NCBI GenBank assembly: GCA_005765155.1
Contig: VCCP01000003.1
Coordinates: forward strand, 5,208,001-5,272,000
DNA length: 64,000 nucleotides
Direction: 5' to 3'
Source: Zelopaecilomyces penicillatus
Lineage: Eukaryota > Ascomycota > Sordariomycetes > Hypocreales > Pseudodiploosporaceae
Below are positions 21,864 through 34,547 of this stretch, in pieces. Position 1 is the stretch's first letter. Each line of letters starts with the position of its first letter. The notes under the pieces are model-generated. The model had not been told where the DNA came from and did not search any database. It worked only from the letters and a program-made list of their open reading frames with translations. The position numbers were made by a program, and so were the translations under genes.

Positions 21864-24800
21864 CACAAGAAAGCGATGACGACTGACGTGGATGGGTGGC
21901 GAAGGCCAGTTAGTTCAAGCCCAGGTAGGCAGCAGCCGGGTCGCAGTAGTCACTTGTAAACCCGGTAAACCAGACCTTCCAAGAAGATTGGCAATCCGGC
22001 TTCGGCGAAGTGTATTTTCGGGAAAGCAATGCAAAATTCAATCTTAAACTGAAGAGCAGAGCAGACCTAAATTTAAGGTGCTTGGTAATGTGGAGGTGGT
22101 CGCTGAGAGCCTCTAGGTGAATGCAATTGAGTGGGGTGTTGGTTCAATTGTCTCGCCGCGCTGAATGGAGGGGTCCGATCCATTCAACTCGCGGTGCAGT
22201 TAAAACGGTGATTATGTGCAGAGAAGACGCCGATTGCTGAGATATTGTCGAGCAATTGATTGACTGCTGTCAGCTGATGAGTGCAGCAGGAGGTGAGTGG
22301 CGAATTGAGTGCTCTTTGGCGGGACTGCTGAATTGGCTTGTGCGAGTTTATAAGGCGAGCAGAGTCAACTTTGAAAGAATTGGAAGACGTCAAGGCAGAA
22401 GTTGGTGGGAGGAACCAGAAAAGAATCTGTGTGCAAGCACGAGGGATGAAGAGGGCACAGGGTTGAAGAGGCCGGCAAAAGTGGATGATGTATGACTGTT
22501 GCCGATGACTCTAATGACTGGCACTTTGACGCATAAACTCCCACAGGCAGGCAACGCGGCGATGCAAGGCAGTTGTCGTTGATACCCGAAGGAGATGATT
22601 GCTTGCTATTAAAGTAAGTGTGATGTGGCGGACGGAGAGAAACCTGACGCAGGCACACACGCACGCAGGCAGCACACGGGCCCCGCAACCAGGACAAAGG
22701 CAGAGCGAGAGACGCACACGTACCTAGAGTAGGTACTGTGTTGTACAGTACGGAGGAGCTGTAAGCGGTACGGTAGGATGGGACGTTCGTCGGAGGGGGC
22801 GTGTGCCAGGAAGCGTGAATCTGAGGCCAGGAGTGAGGCGTATCGGGAAGCTGATTGCGCCGGAAACCGTAGATGTTGAATGACAAACGCGGGGCCTGTT
22901 TGGGAGGCAGCCGTCAATGGGCGTTGGAGGCGTTGGCGTGCGAAACGGCTTTGTGTTTTGCTCGCAAAAGACGCAATTGACAGCAGGAACAATACGATGA
23001 AGAGCAGTGGATGAAAGGAGGAGAAGAGGAAGACGAAGATGAAGAGGAGAGCCAGAGAAGGAGTAATCAGGCGCGACGTGATGGGAAAGATGGCTGTCGT
23101 GATGGAGGGGAAGCACCACCACATCCAGAGCACAGTACTGTTACAGTGGTGAGCGTGATGCTGAGAGAGCTGCAAAGGGTCGCGAAAGGGGGGGTCAGGC
23201 AGCCCCATGGCGGACCGGCTCTAGCGCCCAGGGAGGGGGTGTTGATAGTGATAGTACAGGGCTCTGGGTGATGGGTTTGTACGGGTACGTACTGAACCTG
23301 TCGTCCAGTTGGCACGAGTGGGGCTGCCTGGGGCTGAGCGCCTGTAATTAGGCCCCAGAATGCGCTGGGGTGTACTAGGATGCACTGGGAGCCCAGAAAA
23401 ACGTGGACGGGCTGCGGTACGTGAAGCATGCACTACCAGCAGTTGCAGGTTCTGTGACACCCACCTGTTAGCACGGGCAGTAATTAGTAGCCTGCATCTT
23501 CCCGACAGAGAGGATGACGGCCTACTGAACAGGAACGCTGAGATGTGATCTTACTTTTGGAACTGCTGTCTTCTGCTGACTCCAGTAGAAGTCCGAGGCA
23601 ATCTCGGGTTCCTGTTGAGACAATGGGACTAGGGTAAAGGCAAAGAAGGGGGCATTTTGGCCCTCCAGGCTCTAGGCACTCTAGTGAGCAATCTTCACAA
23701 GCGAAATAACAAGACAAGCCAACAGATATCAATCAATAGGCGCCAACGAGATATGGTACTTTGTTGCCAACTTGGGCATGGAACTTCTACTAATTCCACA
23801 CCTCTCCTCAGCCCACCATCAGCCAGTCAGGTGCCGTCTCGTAGAGTGGTCATCAGGCACACTGTCCTGGTGGGAGGGCTGCGATTTGCTCCGGGAGGAG
23901 TCCCAAAAATACCACCCACCCGCCTGTCGACAAAGTCGTTCCAAATAGGCCATTGAATGGTTGCAAGAGATGGCCAGCTTACAAATTCTCAAACTGCACT
24001 CCATTAATCATTCACTTTTATCTCTCAGGGTAATTGAGTAAGGTAAAGCAGGGAGAAGAGTGAGACGGAGAAGACTCTCGGATATAGGAGGATTACCGTG
24101 AGATGCGGCCCAAACAAGCGCAATGATGCAGACAAAGAGGTTTTTTTTTATAACTCACTGGGAAGGAAAGGCGGGGACAGAACCGCAGCCAAGACAAGCC
24201 TGAAAGAATGACGGGCAGAAGCCAGTCGCATGGGCAGTGGAGAACTTGGGCTTCATTTTTTTTGCAAACTGTTGTCCGTGGATAGTTTCGATAGATTGCA
24301 CTGTCTTCAGAAGAGGGCGGTGACCTGCCTAGCATATGGAATCTCACTAACTAGCCATATTGTTTGGTTCCTGGGAAGGCGAAAGCCTTATCGAGGCAAT
24401 GGCAGATGAAGTGGCTTCATGCTAGATCAACCTGACACGCTCGTTCTCTGTCTCATCTCCTACCGACACAACTATCAGCCACCCCTTTTGCATCAGGCCT
24501 GCCTGCCTACCTAGTTGAAGGCACACTGTGTTAGGCTGAAATAGTGGAAGCTCGGGTTCTGTCCTTGTGCTGCCCTGTCCTGTCCGTGGGTAGGAATTGA
24601 GTAATGGTTCGCACCCGGCTGCCGTGGTGGGATGTCGTGGGGATGGGCACAATGGCGTGCGGTTGATGTGCAGTGGAGGGTGATAAGTTGTAGTGATAAC
24701 GGGTCAGTGAGGGGCATCGCTGTTCGATAAAGGAGGGGTACATCAAACTCGATAACGCTGCTGCCCCTCATTTGACTCTTGCGAACCCGATTATGCGCCT

Positions 24801-27800
24801 TTAATTGTGCTGCAAATGCTATTGTTGGGCATCAATTGGATCGCATAGCATCGGAGAATCGAAATATCTCATAAAACCCAACCATATGTCATGTAGCGAC
24901 TCAATTGGGGACGCAATGCGTTCAAAGATCGCTGTTACCATGCAGAGGCGATTGCGCGTGCGATGGAGGGGCAATTGCTGATAAGAAGGCGGTGGGGGGA
25001 GGGGCGATTGGCAAGAGACCCCGGATAGGCAGAAGTTGAGAAACTGCCCCAACCGCTTGCAGCCTTGAAAAGTGATACCATGAAAAACACCACCCTACTG
25101 TCAAAAGGGAGCCGCCGAAAATAGCCCCTTCATTCAAGTTCTGTTGGTTCAGAACGAGGCGAAACGAAGCCTAATGCCCAATGAGACCACGGCACGCCCA
25201 ATCAATCAACCACAACGCCTCACGCGAAACAGGCGCCACCCTCCTCCTACGTTGGGGGCCTCTCGGGTCTCCACGGTGATGTGCTCTCTGGTTCGTTGGT
25301 TTTGGCGCTGGCGGGTTCCTTGCTCTTTCAGACAATTACAAACCAGTCGCGCGGGGTGAGTTGCCAGCAAGTTGCGTTCCAGAGTTGCAAAATACCAACC
25401 ACTTTCCAAATCAGGGCCGTTGGTTTACAAGCACCAATGGCCCCAGAATGGCATGTCCCGAGGACGAGATAGCCGGCAACAGCCATAGATCAGGCATACA
25501 GTAATTGCGCCAATTGCAGTTTTGGGGCAGACGCGAACCAATTCAAACCCTAGCAGGCAAATGTCAGCCTTGGTTCAGTGAGGCGGGCTCAATGGTTGGT
25601 TGCCTGTGATTCAACCCCATTCTCAGCTCAATTCCTAGGTTACCCAGCAGTAGCGAACGGCTGAGGCTACACAGACCCAATTGGCGAGTAATTGCCCACG
25701 AAGCTGGATCGATTGGCCAATGGTTGCGCGGTCGCATAGACACACACCCCCGAACCCGCGTGACCGCGTCCGCCTGGCCCCCCAACTTCTGGAGGCGTCC
25801 ACAGGCTGCCACATCTGCCATTTCTCAAATATCGACAAGACACACTCCGTACTGAATACTGTGCTTTAGGCCGAACCCGTGGCCGACCAATGCAACTGAC
25901 AGATCGTGCGAGCAGAAAGAAAACATGTTTGGCAAGACTAGCGATAATGCTTCAATTCGACACCAAAACTAGCATTGACCCTCCTCAACAATGGTGATTA
26001 CAGTGTTGCTCCTCAATCTCGCACTCGCACTCTCACGCTTCGTTCTGACCTAGCCCAACGAACAATGACAGCCTATGCTGTGTGTGAGTCACACGATGAA
26101 CCTGTCCAGCGGCTTGGCGTGACGGCCACTAAACAAGCCGAAACAACGGATGAGCCCATCCCCGTTTCGAGTTAGCGTTGGGTCATACGCACACAATGCC
26201 CCAGGACTGTGGAAGAGCCAAGAGCCAAGGACGGATCAAACAGCAAGGCAGGCGTCTAGGCTATCGATAAGGCAACATCCACCAGAACGGCTGGGCACCA
26301 CCAGTGCAGGTTTCTACGCAGGCTGTGAATTGACAAAGACAATGCATGACGACGACGGCGGCGACGGAGAGTGATGCCTTTGCTCATTATTGGCTAAAAT
26401 CGTCCTGTGCGCCAGCCTCACCATTGCGGAAGCTGACATGAGCTGACTGGACCCTGAAGAACTGTGTGGTTGGTGTACATTGGGGCCGCCATTGCAGTCG
26501 ACAATTGAGAGCGCTTGGAGATAGCGATGCCTATTTGGTAGCGGGCGACATGTGAAAAGCTGTGCCAACGTCATCTATGGAAATGCATACCCGTGAAGTA
26601 ACGAGCAGATTCAGCACTTCAAGCACTGGAGTTGTCCTAGAAGGATTGGTATTGTGGGGGAAGCATGACAGAACTGTTGCGGGGTGGATGGAAAGGGGAG
26701 CACAAGAAAGAAGGGTGTGCATTTATCAACAGGTGAGCATGATCATAATGAGCACCACCATCATTGACTTCAAGTGGCGGCGTCCGATAAGATAACGCGG
26801 CCAGTTGCGACACTGTGGTTCTAATGGTAGAAGTCCGTACAAAGACATCCCAGCCTTTTTCGTAATGCGACCTTGGAAACAGAGGCGAGCAATGATATCG
26901 TACATTTTTCGAGCGTCGTCAACCATTACTGCTGCGCCCCAGTGTCTCGCCACTCCGTCGCCTTTCGGAATTGGCGGAGTTTATCCAGTTGTGTCCGTGA
27001 TGGTCTACATTTGCAGACTTGTCAGAATGCTGCAGAGCCGATGTGGTGATCCGGCCCAGCCGGAACGGATTTCCAGAGCACTGTTTAATGTAGCTATGAG
27101 CCTAAGTCTATTGATGAATTGATCAGCAACGCAAGCGCGTCCAGATTGCTCGAGGCTCGAGCCCTGCCCGTCTCCGGTTCCTTCCAGCCTGAAAGCACCC
27201 AACTTGCAAGTTCCTTTGTCAATATCACACTAATTCAGGAAGCCAAATATGCCACAAGAATAAGCATCCACTTCAGGCTCAACTTGTTACCCATGCCCGG
27301 TCATTGCAACCACCGAGCGGCGTGGGATGGAGGGGAACCGGATGGGAGCGGATGCACACCATACTCTCCCACATGTTATAGTCCCCTATGCAAGAGTATG
27401 CAACTGTTCTGCGCACCACAGACGCCCTCATTGGGCGCGCCCGCGGCGGCTGTGAAACGGGCCGCTCGAGATTTGCTTTTCGCCCGCAAGATGGCGCTAA
27501 TGGTTCCCATCTCGCTTCGCTCTCCGCCGAGCTTAGGGTGAAAGGGCTGCTGTAGGTTGTACTCTTTGGTTTGCTTGGGTATGAATCTAATATGAGGGTG
27601 TGGCTGGATCATGGAAGATGTGTGGCATCGTGACAGCGACAGATGATGGAGGCCGACATCACTTGACCCCGTGTTACGCACCAAATGCTGTGAAACATGT
27701 GCGTCATTGTCTTTGCATCTTTCTTCATCGGCTCTGGAAGGGTTCATGGTTGAGGAAAAAGCAAATGGCGCTTGCTGCAACTTTCAGATGTCAAAGGCAG

Positions 27801-30800
27801 ATCTTGGGGTCTGATTGATTGATCTCGCTCGAGCCCTCAAACTCTCGCAATGCATGCACACCGCTGCAAGTGGCCCAGTGCCGTGTGCAATATAAGTGTT
27901 GCTCTCCTCATTTCCACCCCGCAATCCCCGCCACTATCTATACAAAAGCACGACAAATGGAGAACCCTAACCCAGCCCGTGATGACTTTCCAGGCCTGTG
28001 TTCAATTGAGTTCTGAAACTCGCCAGCATGATTCAATCACAAATTGGGAATCACGGCCATTCGTCTGTGTGCCGGGTTCCGGATCAATACAAGTATACAG
28101 TATAATACGACAAAGAACCTAACCGTGCTTGTCCGTCCTACACGGTGCGGCTTATAAGAAATGCATCAGCGTTGCACACTGGCTGCACCCATCTATGGCT
28201 GCTGGGCACTGACAGGAATACAGTGTTTGTGGAGCAGCCTAGAATATTCCTTTCATTCGATGTCCTTGTCTTGAGTCAGGGCCCAATCACTATGGAACTT
28301 ATTGCCAATGTGCCTGCCATTGAATATTGTGTTGCATTCTGGCGGCTTAACCTCCTCTCCCACCGCCAGTTTGTGGGAGACTATCCCTTGCATTCTCAAA
28401 CCGATGGGGCGATTTAATATGCCAATTCACCGCTTTCACACAAAACCGTCGAGTCATCCCGTGACCTCAGTTGGCCCTCGTCTTACCAGCTTCGAAACAT
28501 CCCTCGCAAGTTTACATTGATCTTATCTATCGGTGAGCGATTAGCGTTGGGTCGATGTCGTCATTGGGTATTTTCAAGGGGTGCGCTCACGGACTTGCCC
28601 TAGTTTCTTGGACTAGATAGCGACTATTCTATCAATGGGCTGCCTACTATGCAAAGTTGCCTGTCATAGCGACTTTGAACTTTGTCATTTCTTAGAGCTT
28701 ATGTTTTCGGTGTGTGGTGGGTGTGCTTTGTGCTACCCTGTTTTTGGCTGATGGTGTTTATATGAGACAGCTTGTTGGACAGTGTGCGAGCTGTTGGTCG
28801 TCGGCGAGTGCCGCTACACGTGGACCAAAGTCACGGCGCCACTTAGTGTAAGTTTGTCTGAAATGTCGAGATTTTGGTTGCTGTTAAATGGGATCTTTAC
28901 GAGATACGGCGCTTGAATCCTGGATATTCCGAGGCTCTGACACTGTTGAACTTGGACAAGTTATGTAGTCCGAGCAATTGGATCCAGCACCGTGACCAGT
29001 GACAAAGGGGACATGCTGTAATATTGTATCTGGCAAGTTTTCAATATTATAGACCCAACATCTTTGGGTTATACTTTTACACACTTTTGTTCGCTCATGG
29101 AATAGGAACAACCATGTGCAAGAGTATGTCTGCCACCTCTGACGACTGGTACATAACTCAAACAGCATTGAGCTATACGCATACATTGAGAATTCACCAT
29201 CCAACATCGCAAATGCTATTTCAATGTCGTGCATTCCTACATAGCCACTGCAAAATCGTTTATTTCTTTCTAGTTTGATGGATGTTCTGATGGTAAGGGA
29301 TGGGGGTAGCGGGAACTCTTTCACATGTGGCCCTTGACTTACTGACGATGAACCTTGAACGAATAGATACCTCTACCTTCAGAAACAAGCACATATACCC
29401 GCCCTGAGATATAGAAACCGTATCAAACTTCGGCAATCCATATATACCTACTCTAGTAGTGAGCGCATCAATAACACCCCTTTCGCGAGTGAAAAGGGGT
29501 GGATTTCCAGTGAGGATAGCTGTATCCAACGTTCAATTAAACCGAGCTACAAATCCAATGCTGGCCTCTGTAAGTCTCCAATAATAGATGATCTCTAGAC
29601 TTTTCATTGACGAGACTTGTATAAATGGTTTATGACACGTCGTGGCAATTGTTTTACAGGGGGGTTTTTTTTTTGACAAGGATAGCCGAACTGTCAAATC
29701 CTCAATAAGTCAACACTAGGCATTGAATAAACCGCTACTCCACTGATATTAGTTTGTATCGAGCTCCTAACATATCTAGATAATGTGATAGACTTCCTTT
29801 TAGGCTTGTGATATGTAGCTCTGCCCCCAAACACTTTACAAGTCGGTTTTTATGCTGCGACATGCTGTATTTAAATAGCCAACAGTGCGGTTGCCGTCTT
29901 AATGAGAATTGGCGTGCGCAGCTTGGCGAGTACCAGGCGCTTCAAGAATCATCAACGACTTGCAGAAGCACCCGTTCGGGTGGCCGAGGGGGCTATAATC
30001 CTATCTATGACATACTTTATACATTTCTGTGGGATTGTTTGATAGTAGCCCCGGAGGGGCTGCCTTTGTACCACTTGTCTGGTAGCAATTGAACGAGCTC
30101 TATCAAGCATATTATGTAGAGAGCAAGAACATCTCACTATTCACAAAAGAGTGGTGAAATATGGGTGGTTTTGTTAAAAGCTTTGCACTTCTAAACTCGT
30201 CAACTTGTCTCAGTTTGCACCGATTGCCATCTTAAGTGCTGCTATTCTTGAACATGTCCAATTCTCTTCCACGGCGTACCAGCGACTGTATGCCAGCCTT
30301 GATGGTGAATTAATGACTCAAGGGTAGCTAAGATTTCATGGTCTCAAGGCATGAAATTTAGGAAGCGAATTCATTTGCAAGCCCCGGAAAGAATTCTTGG
30401 ACAATACTAAATACGGATAACCATGCTACTCGATTTGGTCAGTTAAACTAGTTGCCATCATTTAGTTCTTGGTAATCCAGGAAATGACTAACAGTGGACA
30501 GCAATATATAGAAATCCACACCGAGAGTAAAAGAATGGACAGCGATTGATCTCAATTAAAAGCTGAAGTACCACATCCTGTCACTTTTAATTGCAGTGCA
30601 CCACGTTGGACAGATATGCTTTCTCAACCTGCTAAACACTTGATGAGGGGCACAACACCACCAGAAGAAACGCTGGTGATACGCCTAACATTGTCAATGT
30701 TGATGTCAACCAACTACGCTGAGATGAAGCCAAAACCAACCCAAAGATTGACACGGGCCTTCTTGTCTCATCAATATATGCGATCAAACAACAAGAGGTT

Positions 30801-31416
30801 TGATAAAAGAAACTATAATCTGCACAAGAAAAGGCGTGATGATAGCATTAACTGTGAGTGTCTCTCATCATCTTTTCTGTACTACAGAAACCAGCTAACT
30901 GCCACTCAAGATAAATATGCGTCTGCCAATTACAACCCTCTGTTCGTTCTCAGTCATTTGTGGGTAGGGCATAGCAAGGATCCCCATGACCGTCGCCGTC
31001 ATTGTCATTGGGCAGCAAGGACTTCTTCCCCAATACTGCCTTATCCAGGGCTACTTACATTGTGAATATTTCAACATCTTAATACTACCACAACATCACA
31101 CACTAAGCCGTTACGATCTAGTAAAATCCATGATCCAGCTTCTCATACACAAAATAAATGGTTACATGCTGTTTTTGAGCATACGATAATGTGCTTGTTA
31201 TCTTGGTAGTATAAGATTCTCTAAGGTGATTGTGTCGGTAGGATATGTGTCTTTGGAATTTATGTGCACGTTGTGGCGGGGAGAGGATTAAATAGTGTTT
31301 GTTAGAGTGATGGATATTACAGGAAGAAAGTAGAAGCCAAGTTTGACAAAATCGCTGAAAATTCCATATCTAATCCGCTTTCCAAAAGTGCACTGCCATG
31401 TCCCGCCCCCCCTCAA
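21864..31416. other. 9.5-kb region without a recognisable gene
   Basis: No open frame in this stretch carries a recognisable domain and I could not assemble exons into one. The left 1.4 kb (to about 23300) is CT-rich on the minus strand and probably serves as promoter and leader of the SWIRM gene. The centre (23300-28000) has near-average GC content and many short frames. The right third (28000-31400) is AT-richer. A T9 run lies near 29666-29674. I see no terminal repeats, long direct repeats or transposase remnants. Confidence 0.45.
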
Positions 31417-32988
31417 TCAGTTGTTATTGGTGTTGTTGTTGTCCTCGCCCTGATACTTCCACAACGCTTTACGGTGGAGATTAATGTCCCCAGACATGAT
31501 GGCAATTGCCATGCCATATAATCCTCCTATGGGCCACTTGCTGTAAAGAGACGTCTTCCACTGGCTGCGCTCCTTTCGCTTCGCATCAACATCGATCTTA
31601 ACCTTGTCATATACCGTCGGTAGCGTCGTGGCAAAGTACTTTTCCCTCAGGGCCTGGTACCAGGGCCGGTTGTATACCTTCCAGAATTCGTCCTCCGAAT
31701 AATACGTGTGCGCATACAGCCACTTGCGACCACCGAGCTCAGCCAGTTTGTCTTCCATGCCACGGTTCCTCTTGACAAACTCTTCGTAGTCCTTGGGGCC
31801 CCATCCCCAAACACCGATATTGAGCATTGGCCGTGATACCGTCGTGGCATTCGTATCGGCCTTCTCAGAGACGTCGATGAGAGGGCCTTCCTTGTCGGTG
31901 CTTACAGGGTGGAATGTGGGCATGGAAGTCTCCCTCAGGGGGCATAGCCACAACGGCCAGATGCCAAAGTCCTCGTCAACGTAATTGATGAACTTCTCGG
32001 CTGTGTCGTACGGTAGGCCCAGATCCTGGACCACCAACTCTGATGAGATGCCGCTGCCGTGCAAAGCGTGGTATAGCGTTCTCGTGTGGGAGAAGTCATC
32101 GAGGAACCAGCGGAAGAAGCTGTTAAACGGGATGTACTTGAAGTAGGTGTAACCGTGTCGCCCAACCCAGAAGCCAGCCCTGTCATACCTGAAGAAGTAC
32201 TCGCCGAGGGGGATGTAGTCCACAATGCAGGACCCTGACGGCAGTCCCTGCGTCCTCTCCTCCACATACATGTAAAACCAGGGATCGCTAGCGTCGCTAA
32301 ACGTGCGCGGCTTAACGTCGTCCGGAATCTCATTGGTCAATTCGCCCGTGACAATGACACCGTGGTGTTGGGAGAAAAGAATGCCGTCGACGTAATCATT
32401 CTTTGGATCTTTGGTAGCGGCTTCGGTGACAGTAATAGCCTCAGTGGTGGTAGTGGTCCGGCAGTACGTCGTCTTGACATACTTTTGGGCCACAACAAGC
32501 TGCACCTCCATCAACGTGGTAATACCAAGAGTACCCGCAGCGCCAGCAGCGCCGTGGAAGAGGTCTGGTCGCTCAGTGCGAGATGCCTTGACAAGATCAC
32601 CATTGCCCAGAATCATCTCGACATAGTTGATTGTGTCATTGAAGAAACCATGGCGGAACGAGCTGCTCTCTCCCGATGTGCCTGAGAACCCACCTCCGGC
32701 GGTGATGCCTGGAAACTCCATGACAACTGGCGGCACCAGTCCATATGGCAGCGTGGCCTCGACGAGGCGGTCCATGGGCACATTGGGCTCGACGAGAGCT
32801 GTTCGCGTCTCGGTATTGACAGACACGACATTGCGCAGGGCGCTGATGTCGATGATGTTCTGGTTTGGCCCTGGCCTGGGCCGCGTGCTGTTGGTAGAGC
32901 CGTGAGAGATACGGTACGACTCTCCGCACTTGAAGAAGCAGCGCACTTGGGCGGCGACGTCCTCGACGATTTTGTTGTGGACGTCCAT
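31417..32988 (-). CDS. Delta(24)-sterol reductase-like FAD oxidoreductase (DHCR24/DWF1 family)
   Basis: Single exon, 523 aa, close to the 516 aa of human DHCR24. The N-terminal FAD-binding (PCMH) domain spans about 1-185. It includes YRISHGSTNSTRP near 26, the stretch DISALRNVVSVNTETRTALVEPNVPMDRL, and the flavin loop FPGITAGGGFSGTSGESSSFRHGFF at about 92-116. The C-terminal part has the family's aromatic motifs (DPWFYMYVEERTQG, YFFRYDRAGFWVGRHGY, GGRKWLYAHTYYSEDEFWKVYNR). Family members reduce the sterol side-chain 24(25) or 24(28) double bond with NADPH. The vertebrate N-terminal membrane anchor is absent. The C-terminus ends in an Asn-rich tail. The next gene upstream on the same strand is a DHCR7-like reductase, which supports a sterol role. 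Fungal homologues are usually annotated only as FAD oxidoreductases, so the substrate is inferred. Confidence 0.85.
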   Translation of the reverse strand: MDVHNKIVEDVAAQVRCFFKCGESYRISHGSTNSTRPRPGPNQNIIDISALRNVVSVNTETRTALVEPNVPMDRLVEATLPYGLVPPVVMEFPGITAGGGFSGTSGESSSFRHGFFNDTINYVEMILGNGDLVKASRTERPDLFHGAAGAAGTLGITTLMEVQLVVAQKYVKTTYCRTTTTTEAITVTEAATKDPKNDYVDGILFSQHHGVIVTGELTNEIPDDVKPRTFSDASDPWFYMYVEERTQGLPSGSCIVDYIPLGEYFFRYDRAGFWVGRHGYTYFKYIPFNSFFRWFLDDFSHTRTLYHALHGSGISSELVVQDLGLPYDTAEKFINYVDEDFGIWPLWLCPLRETSMPTFHPVSTDKEGPLIDVSEKADTNATTVSRPMLNIGVWGWGPKDYEEFVKRNRGMEDKLAELGGRKWLYAHTYYSEDEFWKVYNRPWYQALREKYFATTLPTVYDKVKIDVDAKRKERSQWKTSLYSKWPIGGLYGMAIAIMSGDINLHRKALWKYQGEDNNNTNNN

Positions 32989-34547
32989 GATGGGCGACTG
33001 TTGTTTTCTCTTCCTGCTTGACTCTTAGGCACTGTTGGGAGTGATCAATTCGTCGTCGTAGGGTATTGTCGTCAATTCCTAATAGGAGAGGAGGAACAGC
33101 CGGTGAAGCAGGCGATACTGCGAAGCTTGGGGAAGCTGAGAAGAAGGCCCGATGGTGGGGGAGGTGGGTGGAATAGAATTGTTTCACGAGCCAAGGCCAG
33201 ATATGTCAAGGGGGGCGGCCCGCCAAGAATGGTTTAAAAAAAATTAAAGAAAGCTAAATTGGCAACCGCCGTACCGACTTCCAGGGCCCGGCGTGAAACG
33301 ACTATTACTACGCAGCCGTCCAACCAGAAGGCCTGCAATCAGCAATTCATACCTTACTTCGACCATTATCTTTTCTCGTGTCTCGTTGCATCCTGGTTGC
33401 GCGCCGCCTCCCCCAGCCGTCTGTCTCTGTGGCCGGACTTTGTTTTTCGAGGCCTGTCAGGGCCCTAGCGCAGAGCGGTCAGGGGTAGCAGGGAAGAAGA
33501 TAGGAGGAGGATAGGAGGAGGAGGCCGTGACCAACCAGACAGCTAGACAACCATTCAACGTTTTACGTTTGTACCTTTATATTACTGGCCAATAATGGGC
33601 ATAATAAGGAGAAAGAGAGGTCATATTGGGGCTGTACTCTCGCTTCTTGGTCACAGACTGTTTGTTAGTTGGGCTGTCCGATGCTTGTTCGTCATGTAGG
33701 TGGCTGTTCGGACTCGTAACCCCCTGAGCACCAACAATGATGCATCTCCCATCATCAGCAGCCCATGGATTGCCCATTGCCCCATCATCAATCTTGTCAG
33801 CCAGCATTTCTAGCAAAGTAATGAAACATGCATGGACCCCCAAAGAGGAAAAAACCGCTCACGGAGAACCCGCAACTACCTAATTCACTGGCAACTCGGA
33901 AAAGGGCCCAGTCGGCAGAACGGCTTCACTGGCGGCGCAGTGCTGCTGTAGATAAAGAAAGAGAAAAAAATTCTTTAATTAAGAGATCCGGTGGGTCGCT
34001 ATTAGCGGGTTGGATGGTGGGCTGTGGCTAGTCTTGTGGCTAGACAGGCGCTAGCGCTAGCCTGCGCCACTCAGAGGCTCCCCAAACCATGGTAGCTCCC
34101 GCAAGCGCAGCCAATGGGGGGCAGGCAGTTGGAACAAGCTTAATGCGTGGGCTCCATTTACAGTGGACGACTGATTGATTGATTCCCTGAAAAAGACTTT
34201 GGGGGAGGCAAGTTTCCCCTGAAGCAGTCTGTTTTAGAGCCAGGCCAGGCATGTGAAGAAGAGGCGAAGGAAGCTACGTAAGCTGTTGTTACGGTGCCAA
34301 CCGTGGACAGGCCTCGGTCTGCTGATTCCAAGACAAATTGCGTTTTCAGCTCAAGTTACTCCGTAAGATGAAAGGCACATGCATGTCTTTACAGAATATG
34401 ATTGCTCCGTGGTATCGCTAATGACAACGAAATGCCTCAAATTACAATGCCCTAACTAACGGGGGTTCAAAGACCTTCCAGACCTCCTCCTCCTCCTTTT
34501 CTGTCTCTCCTCAACAAAATTTGAACTGATTTGATTAAGTGCTTGAT
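32989..34547. other. Intergenic region between the two sterol reductases
   Basis: 1.56 kb holding the DHCR24-like promoter and the 3' UTR of the DHCR7-like gene. The first 250 bp are CT-rich on the minus strand. I see no gene; short frames here have no domain. Confidence 0.55.

Noticed and set aside
22365..23208. Overlapping minus-strand frames rich in Ser, Pro, His and Leu
   Set aside because: They come from the CT-rich promoter and leader of the SWIRM gene and lack conserved features.
30616..31065. 149-codon plus-strand frame, and a minus-strand DNDGDGHGDPC stretch resembling a calcium-binding repeat
   Set aside because: The Asp-rich stretch is short, isolated and quickly stopped; neither strand gives a coherent gene.
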